Shown piece after piece: positions 1 through 9,000 of a stretch of 64,000 bases of DNA. Source of the stretch: Chitinophagales bacterium. GTDB taxonomy: Bacteria > Bacteroidota > Bacteroidia > Chitinophagales > Chitinophagaceae. Where the stretch lies: NCBI GenBank assembly GCA_013298665.1, contig JAAFIK010000019.1, positions 1 through 64,000 of the forward strand. Reading direction: 5' to 3'. The translations under genes were made by a program, and so were the position numbers. Position 1 is the first letter of the stretch, and each line of letters begins with the position of its first letter. The notes below the pieces were generated by a model. It was given only the letters and a program-made list of their open reading frames with translations. It was not told the origin of the DNA and did not search any database.

Positions 1-375
1 GACACAATGACAGGTGGCGGTTAAGCAGAAGCCATCTCCGGTAAAGCAAAGACCATCGTCAGTCAAACAAGAGGCATCTCCGGTAAAGCAGAAGACATCT
101 CCGGCCAAACAATGAGCATCGTCTGTGAAGCAGGAGTCAACTCCCGTAAAGCAGAAGGCATCTCCGGTAAAGCAGAAGACATCTCCGGCCAAACAATGAC
201 CATCGTCGGTAAAGCAAAGACAAACTACTGCAGAGCAAACACCAACGCCAGTCGGGCAGCCCCCAACGCCGGCCAAACAATCACCAACTCCGGTATAGCA
301 GAAGCCAATACCAGTCGGGCAAAGACAAACACCACTAAAGCAGCAATCATTTTCGGTGAAGCAAGAGCCAACTCC
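1..375. repeat. Degenerate 21-bp minisatellite (array A), cut by the window edge
   Basis: About 17 head-to-tail units of exactly 21 bp, each built round a core like TCCGGTAAAGCAGAAG followed by a short variable part. The array probably continues to the left of the window. Positions 1-113 are identical, in inverted orientation, to 52042-51930 of a second array. Read in the frame that gives V-K-Q-K-x-S-P heptads, this copy has two TGA codons and one TAG, so it is not a good coding sequence. Units become more divergent toward 375. The stretch 376-492 holds no gene that I can see. Confidence 0.85.
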
Positions 376-492
376 GGAGGGTAACGCGGCAACCTCAACA
401 CACTATGCTGATGGTGGAAAACTAAAAACGGCATGGCTTCCGCCACACCGCTTTTAACTATTTTACTCCGGTAATGAGTACTGCGTAACCGG

Positions 493-1833
493 TTAGTACC
501 CGATCGTCCGTACATCATCCACCTGGAAGGTCGTAGTCTTGTCATTGGTTGTACCCGCAGGATCGCCACCCACATATTTGAACGCTATATACACATTGCC
601 ACTGTATCCGTTGAGGTTGATGATGCCCGAGCCTGTAAAGCCGGAGGCATAACCCGTGGTATTGCCACCGGAAATACTGGCAGGAAGTTCTGTCCAGGCA
701 GACGTCCACGGTGTGGCACTACCCGCGTAGTTGGTGGAAATATAAGCCTTGAAAACCGCGCCATTGCTGAACCCGTCTACCGTGCGGAACAGCAGTGCCT
801 TGTTCGCCTGTGTAATCGCTGTAAGGTTGAGTGCAGGTGTCACCAGCCAACTGATCACAGGATCCTGTGCAGTACTGAAAGCGCTGATCTGCGCATATTT
901 ATTGCCGCTGAAACTCTTACCCTGGTATTTCTGGGTACCCGCTTCGGAGAAATTACCCCAGCCTGCCAGCGCAATATTGGCATTAACCGTTGTACCCTCA
1001 AAGTTTTCTAAAAAATAAGTTGCGGGTGCAGGGCGGCCAAGATTAACATCAGTGGTATCCCGGATGATGAGTTGTCTGGTGGTATTGAATACCGTATAAA
1101 CAGAGGTTACCGTGCCAAAACCGCTTGGTGTATTATAGGCGGCAAAGTTTGCAAAACCGCTGCTCCGGATGATGATATTGGTACCACTGATATCGCTGAG
1201 GGTACGGTTGATCGATACTTTATTGATGGCATCAGCATAAGGCTTGTTTACATCGGCCGCGGCAAACTGTACCAGCTCAAGTTTGATCAGCATGTTCTGG
1301 TAGCTGTCATTGAGCTGACCAATGCTCACTACTTTCGGCGCCACCACATTGTTCAGGCTACCCTTTACAATATAGGTATTGAACAGTGCAGGGAGGATAC
1401 CACCAAGACTGGGGTTGGATGGTGTGGAATTGTCGATAAACCCGCCCAGTTGAACCAGCCTGCCATAATTGCCAAGGTACAGCCCCTTGCATTTCAGGAA
1501 CACTTTACGACCAATGGGGTAATCCGTATAAAGATTCGTGCCTTCCATATTGATCAGGATGCCCGCGGTGGAATCCTGGATCACGATTGACTTGTAGTAA
1601 TTACCCGATTTGTCATCGGCTGTTACCACACCTTCAACAATATAATCATCCGTTACCTGCAGAAAACCAGTGCCTGAGTAAAGGGCTTTCAGTTCTGCAA
1701 TTGATTTGTTGGCCTTGATGGAAGGCTCAATATAGGAGGGTGGCTCGTCAAATTTCTTACTGCAGGCACTGAAGACCCCTGCTGACAGGAGCAGAAGGGC
1801 CAATGAACGCGTGAGGTTAAAAATTGTTTGCAT
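493..1833 (-). CDS. DUF5689-domain lipoprotein with a C-terminal choice-of-anchor-J-like domain
   Basis: A 446-residue surface or periplasmic lipoprotein. A hydrophobic leader ends in a lipobox (FSAC, Cys24) followed by SKK. Residues about 45-260 look like the DUF5689 OB-fold region: 'VEGVVTADDKSGNYYKSI' and 'IQDSTAGI' are typical of OB folds in secreted nucleases. Residues about 275-446 begin 'LENFEGT' and carry 'GWGNFSEAG', like choice-of-anchor J domains. It lies 36 bp downstream of a TonB-dependent receptor on the same strand, so the two are probably cotranscribed. By analogy with SusD it may capture ligand for that receptor, but it is not SusD-like in sequence. The ligand is unknown; the OB fold and the nearby nuclease-family gene hint at nucleic acid (inference). 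Confidence 0.8.
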   Translation of the reverse strand: MQTIFNLTRSLALLLLSAGVFSACSKKFDEPPSYIEPSIKANKSIAELKALYSGTGFLQVTDDYIVEGVVTADDKSGNYYKSIVIQDSTAGILINMEGTNLYTDYPIGRKVFLKCKGLYLGNYGRLVQLGGFIDNSTPSNPSLGGILPALFNTYIVKGSLNNVVAPKVVSIGQLNDSYQNMLIKLELVQFAAADVNKPYADAINKVSINRTLSDISGTNIIIRSSGFANFAAYNTPSGFGTVTSVYTVFNTTRQLIIRDTTDVNLGRPAPATYFLENFEGTTVNANIALAGWGNFSEAGTQKYQGKSFSGNKYAQISAFSTAQDPVISWLVTPALNLTAITQANKALLFRTVDGFSNGAVFKAYISTNYAGSATPWTSAWTELPASISGGNTTGYASGFTGSGIINLNGYSGNVYIAFKYVGGDPAGTTNDKTTTFQVDDVRTIGY

Positions 1834-1869
1834 GATTTGTTGTTTATAATTTTTTACTGATGGTTGTGT

Positions 1870-4449
1870 TTAAAAACGGATACCGATACTGGCAAAATAA
1901 TTAAGGCCGAAGGCGTAGAATTTCCGGGTAGGGAATTTCTCCGGATTGCGTTCGGCAAAGTCGAAACGCAGTTGTTCAAAGCCGCCAGACACAATCGAGG
2001 TATTGTTGAGGATATTATTGATCCCTACATTGAATACTAAGAAAGTATTTTTCTGAAGCGATTTGAACTTACGGTTCATCTTCCACGAATACCCTGCAAA
2101 CGCATCAAGCGTATATTGTGCCTTCAGTCTTGTCTGGTCAACGATGGTGCGCCATTTAGCAGATTCCGGATCAAGACCCTCCACCGCATTATACGTACGG
2201 CGGATGGGGTTAAAATCGAGCCACATCTGATCAAAATAATTGAAGTTTACATTCACAAACCAGAATTTTGGTGAGCGGTAATCCAATCCGATCGTATAAG
2301 CTTCCTGCGGAGTTGCTACGCGGAAATTATCCGAATAAATGGTCTCCTTAGAGAGCACGGCCGCGCTGTTGTCCTGCGTGGTTGTAGCCAGTTGACGGGT
2401 ATTGAAATTATACCGGCCGATATTGGCTGCGGCGTTGATGCTCAGACCCTTGTACAATTTAGCCTCAATACCAATCTCACCGCCAAAATGCTCTTTACCG
2501 ATATTACTGATGGCATAGTTGACAAAGTTCCGGTAATCATCATGGTAAAATGTCAATACATTCAGTTGGTTATTGAACTGTGCATAGTAGCCGGTAAGCC
2601 TGATCTTTACCTTCGGTGCGTTCATTACATAGCCCGCTTCGGCAGACTTAATGGTTTCAGACCGGAGGTTGTCCTGTACAAAATCGCGTGTGCGCGGGGC
2701 AATATAGGCATTCTCAAAAAAGGGCGCACGCGTTACCAGACTGCCATTGGCAAACAGGTAGTTCCGGCCATCAATCTTGTAAGTTACCCCGCCTTTAAGC
2801 GAGTAATTAAAAAACTCCTGGAGTTTGGCTTTGCCAAACGAGTTCTCCGGGAAGATGCCCGTCCTCACCTTACCAATGCGCTGGAAACTCGTATATGAAT
2901 GTTCTGCACTGATAAAAAAATCCACTTTCCGGAATTTAAAAACGCCCTGCATCCATCCCGAAGCACGCGTGGTATTGATGTCGTAATTATACCCAAACTT
3001 ATCACCCGTTTTCAGGATGCGGTTGGGATTGTTCAGGTCATTCTGCGAAGCATTGGGATCAGCGATCAGATCCCTTTCGGCAAACTGGTTCACATCCACA
3101 TAAAAATCCCCCCCCAGCAAGTCGTTCACTTCCTTGTAGTAGTTGCTTTTCTGGTGCTGGTAAGTAAGCCCTGCTGTAAAGTCGATGTGGTTGCCAATGG
3201 TTGTATTGAGTGTTGTGTTAAAATTGTAACGGGTGGTATTGATTACCCGGTCTTCAAGGATATAACGTGAGCGCCTGCCCCTTACCGTATTACCTGCGAT
3301 GCCATTGGCATTGGGGATGGCATCATTCATGGCGCGGTTTACATTGTAGAGCCTGTCCCAGTTGATCTGGCGCAGGTTTACGTCGTTGCGCATCGCCGCA
3401 AGTGCACGCTCGCGCAACAGGGGATCGGTCTGGTAGCTGGGCAGGTAGCGGTAATAATCCGGACGCGGATCGGGCGCATTGTACCAGTCCAGTCCGCTTA
3501 CACTTCTTTTACCTGCAGAAAACGAAACTGCAGTAACAAGGCTTGTGTTCTCATTCACCTTCCAGTCGTGGGTAAATATCCCGAAGGGCTGAAAGGTTTT
3601 GGCAACACTTGCATTTCTCTTCTTCCCATTCTGAAATCCCCAGAAAGAATTATAAAACTGGTCGCCGGAGATATCAATCATTTCCTGAACGGAGGAACTC
3701 TGGCGGCCATTCTCGGTAGGTGTGGCAAACGCAACCAAAGATAACAGGTGCCGGTCGTTGATGCGTTTGTCCACACCAATAAACCCGCTCCAGCCATCAT
3801 AATAGGTACCATCGGCAAAGCCTTCACCGGCCCAGCGGCGTGAGCCCGAGATGGTAAAGGCCCAACCCTTTTTATTCAATCCCGTGGAATGGGTAATCAT
3901 CCAGCGGTGTACATAGTTTCTGTTGGAAATGGAATAATTGAAACTGGTCTGTTTGCGCTGGCGGGAAGCCCGTGTGTCAAAATTGGTCATACCGCCGATA
4001 TCACCATGCGCAAAAGTTGTGGTGCGAAGCCCTAAGGTAGACTCGCGGTTGCGCAGTACATCATTCAAACCACCCCACAAGCCAAAAGGCGTAAATCCAT
4101 TGTCTAAGTTTTCCATCGGCACACCATTCATATACGTACTGAAAAGATCAGCATCATAGCCACGAAAGCGGAAACGAACGGCATTAAAGTGAAAGGAAGC
4201 ACCGTTAAAGTAGGGATCCCTGCCCGCATTCAACTGGCTGGAGATATTTTGCGCACTACCATCCTGCAGGTCGTTTTCATCAAGGGTTACGATGGGGATA
4301 TTATCTAACACGGCTTCTTTGCCTTCTTCCACCACCGAAGTGTCGGGTTTGGCTTTGGCCGGGGATGGCTGGGTTTGGCCGGAGGCTGCGGAACCAAGCA
4401 GCACACAGGAACAGGCAAGCAGTACCCGGAATCTGTTGTTTTGGAACAT
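1870..4449 (-). CDS. TonB-dependent outer-membrane receptor
   Basis: An 859-residue outer-membrane transporter expected to use TonB/ExbBD energy. I chose the ATG at 4449 because it gives a clean signal peptide (MFQNNRFRVLLACSCVLL, then SAASGQ); an upstream in-frame start at 4515 would put 22 residues in front of it. A plug domain follows at about residues 40-170 ('VTLDENDLQDGSAQNIS', 'VRFRFRGYDADLFSTYMNG', 'GGMTNFDTR'), then a long beta-barrel ending in 'FGLNYFASIGIRF' with the usual terminal aromatic. There is no N-terminal carboxypeptidase-like domain of the SusC kind. The gene leads a two-gene unit with the DUF5689 lipoprotein and is divergent from a secreted endonuclease/exonuclease/phosphatase-family protein. 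The substrate cannot be read from the sequence. Confidence 0.9.
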   Translation of the reverse strand: MFQNNRFRVLLACSCVLLGSAASGQTQPSPAKAKPDTSVVEEGKEAVLDNIPIVTLDENDLQDGSAQNISSQLNAGRDPYFNGASFHFNAVRFRFRGYDADLFSTYMNGVPMENLDNGFTPFGLWGGLNDVLRNRESTLGLRTTTFAHGDIGGMTNFDTRASRQRKQTSFNYSISNRNYVHRWMITHSTGLNKKGWAFTISGSRRWAGEGFADGTYYDGWSGFIGVDKRINDRHLLSLVAFATPTENGRQSSSVQEMIDISGDQFYNSFWGFQNGKKRNASVAKTFQPFGIFTHDWKVNENTSLVTAVSFSAGKRSVSGLDWYNAPDPRPDYYRYLPSYQTDPLLRERALAAMRNDVNLRQINWDRLYNVNRAMNDAIPNANGIAGNTVRGRRSRYILEDRVINTTRYNFNTTLNTTIGNHIDFTAGLTYQHQKSNYYKEVNDLLGGDFYVDVNQFAERDLIADPNASQNDLNNPNRILKTGDKFGYNYDINTTRASGWMQGVFKFRKVDFFISAEHSYTSFQRIGKVRTGIFPENSFGKAKLQEFFNYSLKGGVTYKIDGRNYLFANGSLVTRAPFFENAYIAPRTRDFVQDNLRSETIKSAEAGYVMNAPKVKIRLTGYYAQFNNQLNVLTFYHDDYRNFVNYAISNIGKEHFGGEIGIEAKLYKGLSINAAANIGRYNFNTRQLATTTQDNSAAVLSKETIYSDNFRVATPQEAYTIGLDYRSPKFWFVNVNFNYFDQMWLDFNPIRRTYNAVEGLDPESAKWRTIVDQTRLKAQYTLDAFAGYSWKMNRKFKSLQKNTFLVFNVGINNILNNTSIVSGGFEQLRFDFAERNPEKFPTRKFYAFGLNYFASIGIRF

Positions 4450-4561
4450 ATATGGTTTATTAGAAGGCGCAAAGGTAGTACAGACGGGCAATTGGCCATC
4501 AAAAAACTTATCCATAACAAAAAAATTACACCACGCACCCCCTGAAATACCCGGGGTTTAA

Positions 4562-4569
4562 TACCTTTG
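4562..4569 (+). promoter_or_regulatory. Bacteroidota -7 promoter element
   Basis: TACCTTTG matches the TAnnTTTG -7 consensus and lies 16 bp upstream of the ATG at 4586. I see no TTTG or TTG at the right distance for a -33 element, so only half of the promoter is supported. Confidence 0.55.
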
Positions 4570-4585
4570 CGCCCACAAACATGGT

Positions 4586-5626
4586 ATGAAGAAGATAACG
4601 CTTTGGTTTTCAATGCTTTTGCTGCTATCAATGTCTGCCCGGGCACAGCAACACCAATATAAAGTTTCTTTAATAGGTTTTTATAACCTCGAAAACCTCT
4701 TCGACACTGTGAATAACCCCATCAAGAATGATGAGGAGTTTCTCCCCGGCAGCGAGCGGCAATACAATACGCGGATTTATTTCGACAAATTAGACCATCT
4801 TGCAGATGCCATCTCCCAGATCGGTACCGAGATTACCCCCGACGGACTGGCCCTGCTCGGCGTGGCAGAAATAGAAAATGATACCGTACTCAACGACCTG
4901 GTCAGGCGCAATAAACTCAAAGACCGTAAACTCCGTTTTGTCCACTACGACTCTCCCGATGAACGCGCCATTGATGTAGCCCTGCTTTACAACCCCAAAT
5001 ATTTTACGCCCCTTTACAGCGCACCCCTCTTTGTGCAATTGCCCGGCGGCGCCAAAGATGCTTATTATACCCGTGATGTATTATACGTAAAGGGATTGCT
5101 TGATGGCGATACCATTCACGTTTTTGTCAACCACTGGCCCAGCCGCAGTGGTGGTGAAGAGCGCAGTATCCCTGCCCGCGCAGCCGCGGCAAGGGTCTCC
5201 AAAATCCGCATCGACTCCATTACCGCACTCAACCCCAATGCAAAGATTGTGGTAATGGGCGACCTCAACGATGACCCCACCAGTCCCAGCGTAACCAAAG
5301 TGCTCCAGGCAAAAGGAAAGACAAACGTCAGGTCGCCGGAGCTCTACAATCCCTGGGTAGACTTCTATAAAAAAGGGATTGGTACATTGGCCTACCAGGA
5401 TGCCTGGGGGCTTTTCGACCAGGTGCTGCTCTCAGCCGGTTGGCTGAATAAGGAGCAGGCAGGCTATTTTTACCAGAAAGCGACCATTTTTAATAAGGAC
5501 TTCCTGATCCAGAAAACGGGTAAATTCAGGGGGTACAGCAAACGGACATGGGATGGGATTACCTACAACTACGGGTACAGCGATCACTTTCCTGTGTATA
5601 CCGTGATGTTGAAAAAAATACAGTAA
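4586..5626 (+). CDS. Secreted endonuclease/exonuclease/phosphatase family protein
   Basis: A 346-residue exported protein. MKKITLWFSMLLLLSMSARA is a signal peptide with a cleavage site near AQQ. The mature part has the fold markers of the family: 'GFYNLENLFD' (metal-binding Asn), 'LLGVAEIEND' (catalytic Glu), 'VFVNHWPSRSGG', 'VVMGDLNDDP' and a terminal 'YSDHFPVY' with the catalytic Asp-His. Known relatives cleave phosphodiester bonds in DNA, RNA or other phosphate esters using Mg2+; the substrate here is not determined. It is divergent from the TonB receptor/DUF5689 pair and followed by the lamin-tail protein gene, so it could supply that receptor with breakdown products (inference). The leader between the -7 box and ATG is only about 16 bp. 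Confidence 0.9.
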   Translation: MKKITLWFSMLLLLSMSARAQQHQYKVSLIGFYNLENLFDTVNNPIKNDEEFLPGSERQYNTRIYFDKLDHLADAISQIGTEITPDGLALLGVAEIENDTVLNDLVRRNKLKDRKLRFVHYDSPDERAIDVALLYNPKYFTPLYSAPLFVQLPGGAKDAYYTRDVLYVKGLLDGDTIHVFVNHWPSRSGGEERSIPARAAAARVSKIRIDSITALNPNAKIVVMGDLNDDPTSPSVTKVLQAKGKTNVRSPELYNPWVDFYKKGIGTLAYQDAWGLFDQVLLSAGWLNKEQAGYFYQKATIFNKDFLIQKTGKFRGYSKRTWDGITYNYGYSDHFPVYTVMLKKIQ

Positions 5627-5743
5627 ACAACTTTTTGCCCCTTTCCGGCATCTGGTTAGCAATGGATAAATAACGTAAATGCTATTGGGGCAATGCAAGT
5701 ATCAGGTGAAGCCGGTTAGGTACTGGTATTACACCTGTCAGGT

Positions 5744-5857
5744 GTTACACATTAATAAATAGTTCACACATTAATAAATAGTTCACACATTAATAAATAG
5801 TTCACACATTAATAAATAGTTCACACATTAATAAATAGTTCACACATTAATAAATAG
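5744..5857. repeat. 19-bp tandem repeat upstream of the lamin-tail gene
   Basis: Five perfect head-to-tail copies of TTCACACATTAATAAATAG fill 5763-5857. A sixth, slightly different copy (GTTACACATTAATAAATAG) occupies 5744-5762. The array ends five bases before the ATG at 5863, so it covers the place where a leader and promoter should be. The units are AT-rich and unlike the flanking sequence. Confidence 0.95.
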
Positions 5858-5862
5858 TATAC

Positions 5863-8800
5863 ATGAAGAAAATTTTTACAACAATCTTACTCCTCTGCAG
5901 CCTCGGCACGTTTGCACAGGTACGCATCAGTCAGGTATATGGTGGTGGCGGTAATGCTTCAGCCACCTATAACCAGGACTTTGTAGAGTTGTTCAATGCC
6001 GGCACAACTGCGGTTAATATTGGTGGCTGGAGTGTGCAGTACGCATCTGCAACCGGTACGGCATGGACAGCCAGCGCCATACCCGGTGGTACAAGTATCG
6101 GTCCGGGGCAGTATTTCCTGATGGCCATGTCCACCGCGGGCGCAACCGGTATTGCGCTGCCCGCGCCCGATGCTACCGGTACCAGCAATATGTCGGGTAC
6201 TGCCGGCAAGGTAGCCCTGGTCAACAACACAACTGCATTAAGCGGCTCCACCGCCTGCTCAGCCGCCACGGTTGTGGATGTACTCGGCTATGGCAGCACA
6301 GCCACCTGTTCGGAAACAGCAGTACTCTCCACCACCGGTATCACCAATGCCCAGTCGATGTTCCGGGCATCAAACGGTTGCACCGATGCCAACAACAACA
6401 GCACCGATTTCGCACTGGGTACTGTGGCGCCCCGCAACAGCGCTACTACGCCCAACAGTTGTGGCGGCCCTGTACCCACCATCAGCGCAGGTGGCAACAT
6501 CACCGGCATGACCACGGGTATCGGTGTGGCATCAGTATCACAATCCTACAACCTCAGTGCAGCCAACCTCACACCGGCTGCGGGTAATATCACGGTTACC
6601 CCATCTGCCGGTCTTGAAGTATCGCTGGACAACAGTTCTTTTTCTGCCGGTTTTACCGTGGCCTATAGCGGCGGTGGCCTTGCTGCAACACCCATCTATG
6701 TACGCATCAGCAATAGTGCCGCCCAGGGTGCTGTAAGTGGTACCGTGACCAATACCGGTGGCGGAGCACCAACGGCTACCGTAACCGTAAGCGGAGGTGT
6801 TTTTCAAAACTATTACAGTAAATCCTCCGGCAGTTTAGACAACACCGCTACCTGGGGTACCAACACGGACGGCAGCGGTACTGCACCAGCCAACTTCACT
6901 ACGGCCTACCAATTGTTCAACGTGGTGAACCAGGCCAATGCCACCATCGCCGCCAACTGGGATGTGGCCGGTACCAATGCTAAAATAATTGTGGGCGATG
7001 GCACAAGTGCTGCGGTATTGACTGTACCGGTATCCGCCGCGATCACTGCAACAAGCCGGATAGACGTCAATGCGCAGGCTTCATTGGTGATGTTCAACAA
7101 TACCCGTCCCTTTATCGGTACATTAGCCAGCAACAGTACGGTGGAATTTGCACAGACAGGTACAACTGCTGCCGATACCATACGCATCCCTTCCATTTCC
7201 TACTTCAACCTCAAAATGACCAATGGCCTCAAATACTTCAGTTCGGGTACGGTAACCATCCGGGGCAACTTTACGGCTGATGGTGTGGCAAGTATGAACG
7301 GTGCAGGCAGCCCCTTTAGCACAGTAAATGCTTTTGGTAACCTGACTTTTATCAATGGCACACAATTTGAACCCGTTGCTACCGGTGATGCTGCGCGTCT
7401 TACCCTTGCCATGAATGGCAACTCGGGTACACAAACCATTACGGGCAATGGTACAGACCTGCTCCTCTTCCGTCTGCGCCGCGATTCCACAACCAGTACT
7501 GTCGATATCAACCTTGGCACCGGTACCAACCTTGTACTGGGCAATACTGCCGGTGGCGGTCTGCAACTCAACCAGGGTGCAGCAACCACTACCACCCTGA
7601 ATAAAGGCAATAATAATATCCGAATCATTGGCGCCGGCGTTTCCACCAACAGTTCCAATGGTGTCATCAACTCAACGGGTGGTGATATTACCATCAATAA
7701 AACCGCAGGCACCACCAATGCGGGCACCCTTCGTTTTGCCGTTGGTGCAGCAGTAAACCAGTTTATTGTAAACTTTGATCCGGCCATCACTCGCGATTCC
7801 ATCACCATTGCCGGTACCCTCGATGTCAACAACAGCCTCACCCTCACCAAAGGCCGTGTAGTGGTTACCGCACCGGCAGAGTTGCGCGTCAATACACCGG
7901 GTGCTGTTTCGGGCGGATCTGCGGGCGCATTTGTAGATGGTCGCCTGCGTATAGAAACAACAGGTGGCGGCCTGTCTTTCCCTGTTGGAAAGGGTACCCG
8001 TTATGCACCCGTACAATTGGCAGGTATCAGTGGGCCAAATAACTATACGGTGCAATATTTCAGCAATGGTTTCGGCAGTTACACGATCGACCCAACCACA
8101 CTGGCCACTTTCCCCAATTACAATGTAAGCGGTTATGAATACTGGGTGGTTGACCAGGGAGATGTCAGTACCTGCGATATTACCTTTAATTATACTTCAG
8201 CATTGAGCCTGATCAATACACCCGCTGCTGTCCGCATCGCCCACCACGACGGTACCGACTGGAACGACCTCGGTGGTACACCTGCTGGTGGCAATACCAC
8301 CACCAACGGGAGTATAACCGTTACGGGTGTATCTCAATTCAGCCCCTTTACTTTTGCTGCTACTACCGGTGGCGTTATTCCGGTACGTATTGCCAGCTTC
8401 ACGGTACAGAAAAATGACGAATCAGTAAAGCTCAACTGGAGCACCGCACAGGAAATCAACAGCGCCGGTTTTGTGGTGGAGCGCTCAGCAGATGGCCGCA
8501 ACTGGAACAGCATTGCTACTGTGACTGCGGCAGGTAACAGCAATACCCTGCTCAGTTACAGCATTACAGACGATCAACCCCTGAAGGGCATCAACTACTA
8601 CCGCATCAAACTGGTTGACCGCGATGGCCGTGTGGAGTACACTGTAGTGAAAACAGTACTGTTCAGCAACCGCAATCAGGTATTGATTGCACCCAATCCT
8701 GCTACAGACGCGATTAATGTGTATGTGGTAAGAACGGGTACCGCACCCGTAAGCATCAGCCTGACGGACATGAACGGTAAACTGATCAAAACAGTCAACA

Positions 8801-8910
8801 CTGCTGATCAGCAGGTAAGACTGTCTACAGCCGGTCTTGCCAGGGGGCTTTACATGATCAAACTCATCAACGGCAATGAAACCACTGTTCAGAAAGTGAT
8901 GGTACAGTAA
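5863..8910 (+). CDS. Lamin-tail-domain protein with T9SS sorting tail
   Basis: A 1015-residue extracellular protein. The signal peptide is MKKIFTTILLLCSLGTFA. Residues about 20-160 form a lamin-tail domain ('RISQVYGGGGNA', 'DFVELFNAGTTAVNIGGWSVQYAS'). About 205-315 is an Ig-like segment, and 330-720 is a Thr/Ser/Gly/Asn-rich, probably beta-helical or adhesin-like stretch. Residues 830-930 form a fibronectin-like module ('LNWSTAQEINSAGFVVERS'). The last ~80 residues are a type A T9SS sorting domain ('IAPNPATDAINV', 'GLARGLYMIKLINGNE'), so export through the type IX system and surface attachment or release is expected. Lamin-tail domains are often found with secreted nucleases, as here with its upstream neighbour. 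No catalytic domain is visible. The 19-bp repeats just upstream may affect expression. Confidence 0.88.
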   Translation: MKKIFTTILLLCSLGTFAQVRISQVYGGGGNASATYNQDFVELFNAGTTAVNIGGWSVQYASATGTAWTASAIPGGTSIGPGQYFLMAMSTAGATGIALPAPDATGTSNMSGTAGKVALVNNTTALSGSTACSAATVVDVLGYGSTATCSETAVLSTTGITNAQSMFRASNGCTDANNNSTDFALGTVAPRNSATTPNSCGGPVPTISAGGNITGMTTGIGVASVSQSYNLSAANLTPAAGNITVTPSAGLEVSLDNSSFSAGFTVAYSGGGLAATPIYVRISNSAAQGAVSGTVTNTGGGAPTATVTVSGGVFQNYYSKSSGSLDNTATWGTNTDGSGTAPANFTTAYQLFNVVNQANATIAANWDVAGTNAKIIVGDGTSAAVLTVPVSAAITATSRIDVNAQASLVMFNNTRPFIGTLASNSTVEFAQTGTTAADTIRIPSISYFNLKMTNGLKYFSSGTVTIRGNFTADGVASMNGAGSPFSTVNAFGNLTFINGTQFEPVATGDAARLTLAMNGNSGTQTITGNGTDLLLFRLRRDSTTSTVDINLGTGTNLVLGNTAGGGLQLNQGAATTTTLNKGNNNIRIIGAGVSTNSSNGVINSTGGDITINKTAGTTNAGTLRFAVGAAVNQFIVNFDPAITRDSITIAGTLDVNNSLTLTKGRVVVTAPAELRVNTPGAVSGGSAGAFVDGRLRIETTGGGLSFPVGKGTRYAPVQLAGISGPNNYTVQYFSNGFGSYTIDPTTLATFPNYNVSGYEYWVVDQGDVSTCDITFNYTSALSLINTPAAVRIAHHDGTDWNDLGGTPAGGNTTTNGSITVTGVSQFSPFTFAATTGGVIPVRIASFTVQKNDESVKLNWSTAQEINSAGFVVERSADGRNWNSIATVTAAGNSNTLLSYSITDDQPLKGINYYRIKLVDRDGRVEYTVVKTVLFSNRNQVLIAPNPATDAINVYVVRTGTAPVSISLTDMNGKLIKTVNTADQQVRLSTAGLARGLYMIKLINGNETTVQKVMVQ

Positions 8911-8932
8911 TAATAAGTTATTGTCGGTATAA

Positions 8933-8966
8933 CAAAACAGGCTGCTCTTTCGGGCAGCCTGTTTTG
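8933..8966. terminator. Bidirectional terminator hairpin
   Basis: A perfect 13-bp stem (CAAAACAGGCTGC paired with GCAGCCTGTTTTG) with an 8-nt loop lies between the convergent lamin-tail and tgt genes. It carries an A-run on one arm and a T-run on the other, so it can serve both. Confidence 0.9.
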
Positions 8967-9000
8967 GTTATGCAGCATAAATGCGTTGGGTTATCCGGCA

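Noticed and set aside
112-384. 90-codon reading frame in array A
   Set aside because: It begins inside a repeat unit and lacks any start context; the same explanation as for array B applies.
7200-7892. 230-codon frame antisense to the lamin-tail gene
   Set aside because: Val/Pro/Arg-rich translation typical of the reverse of a Gly/Asn/Thr-rich repeat protein.
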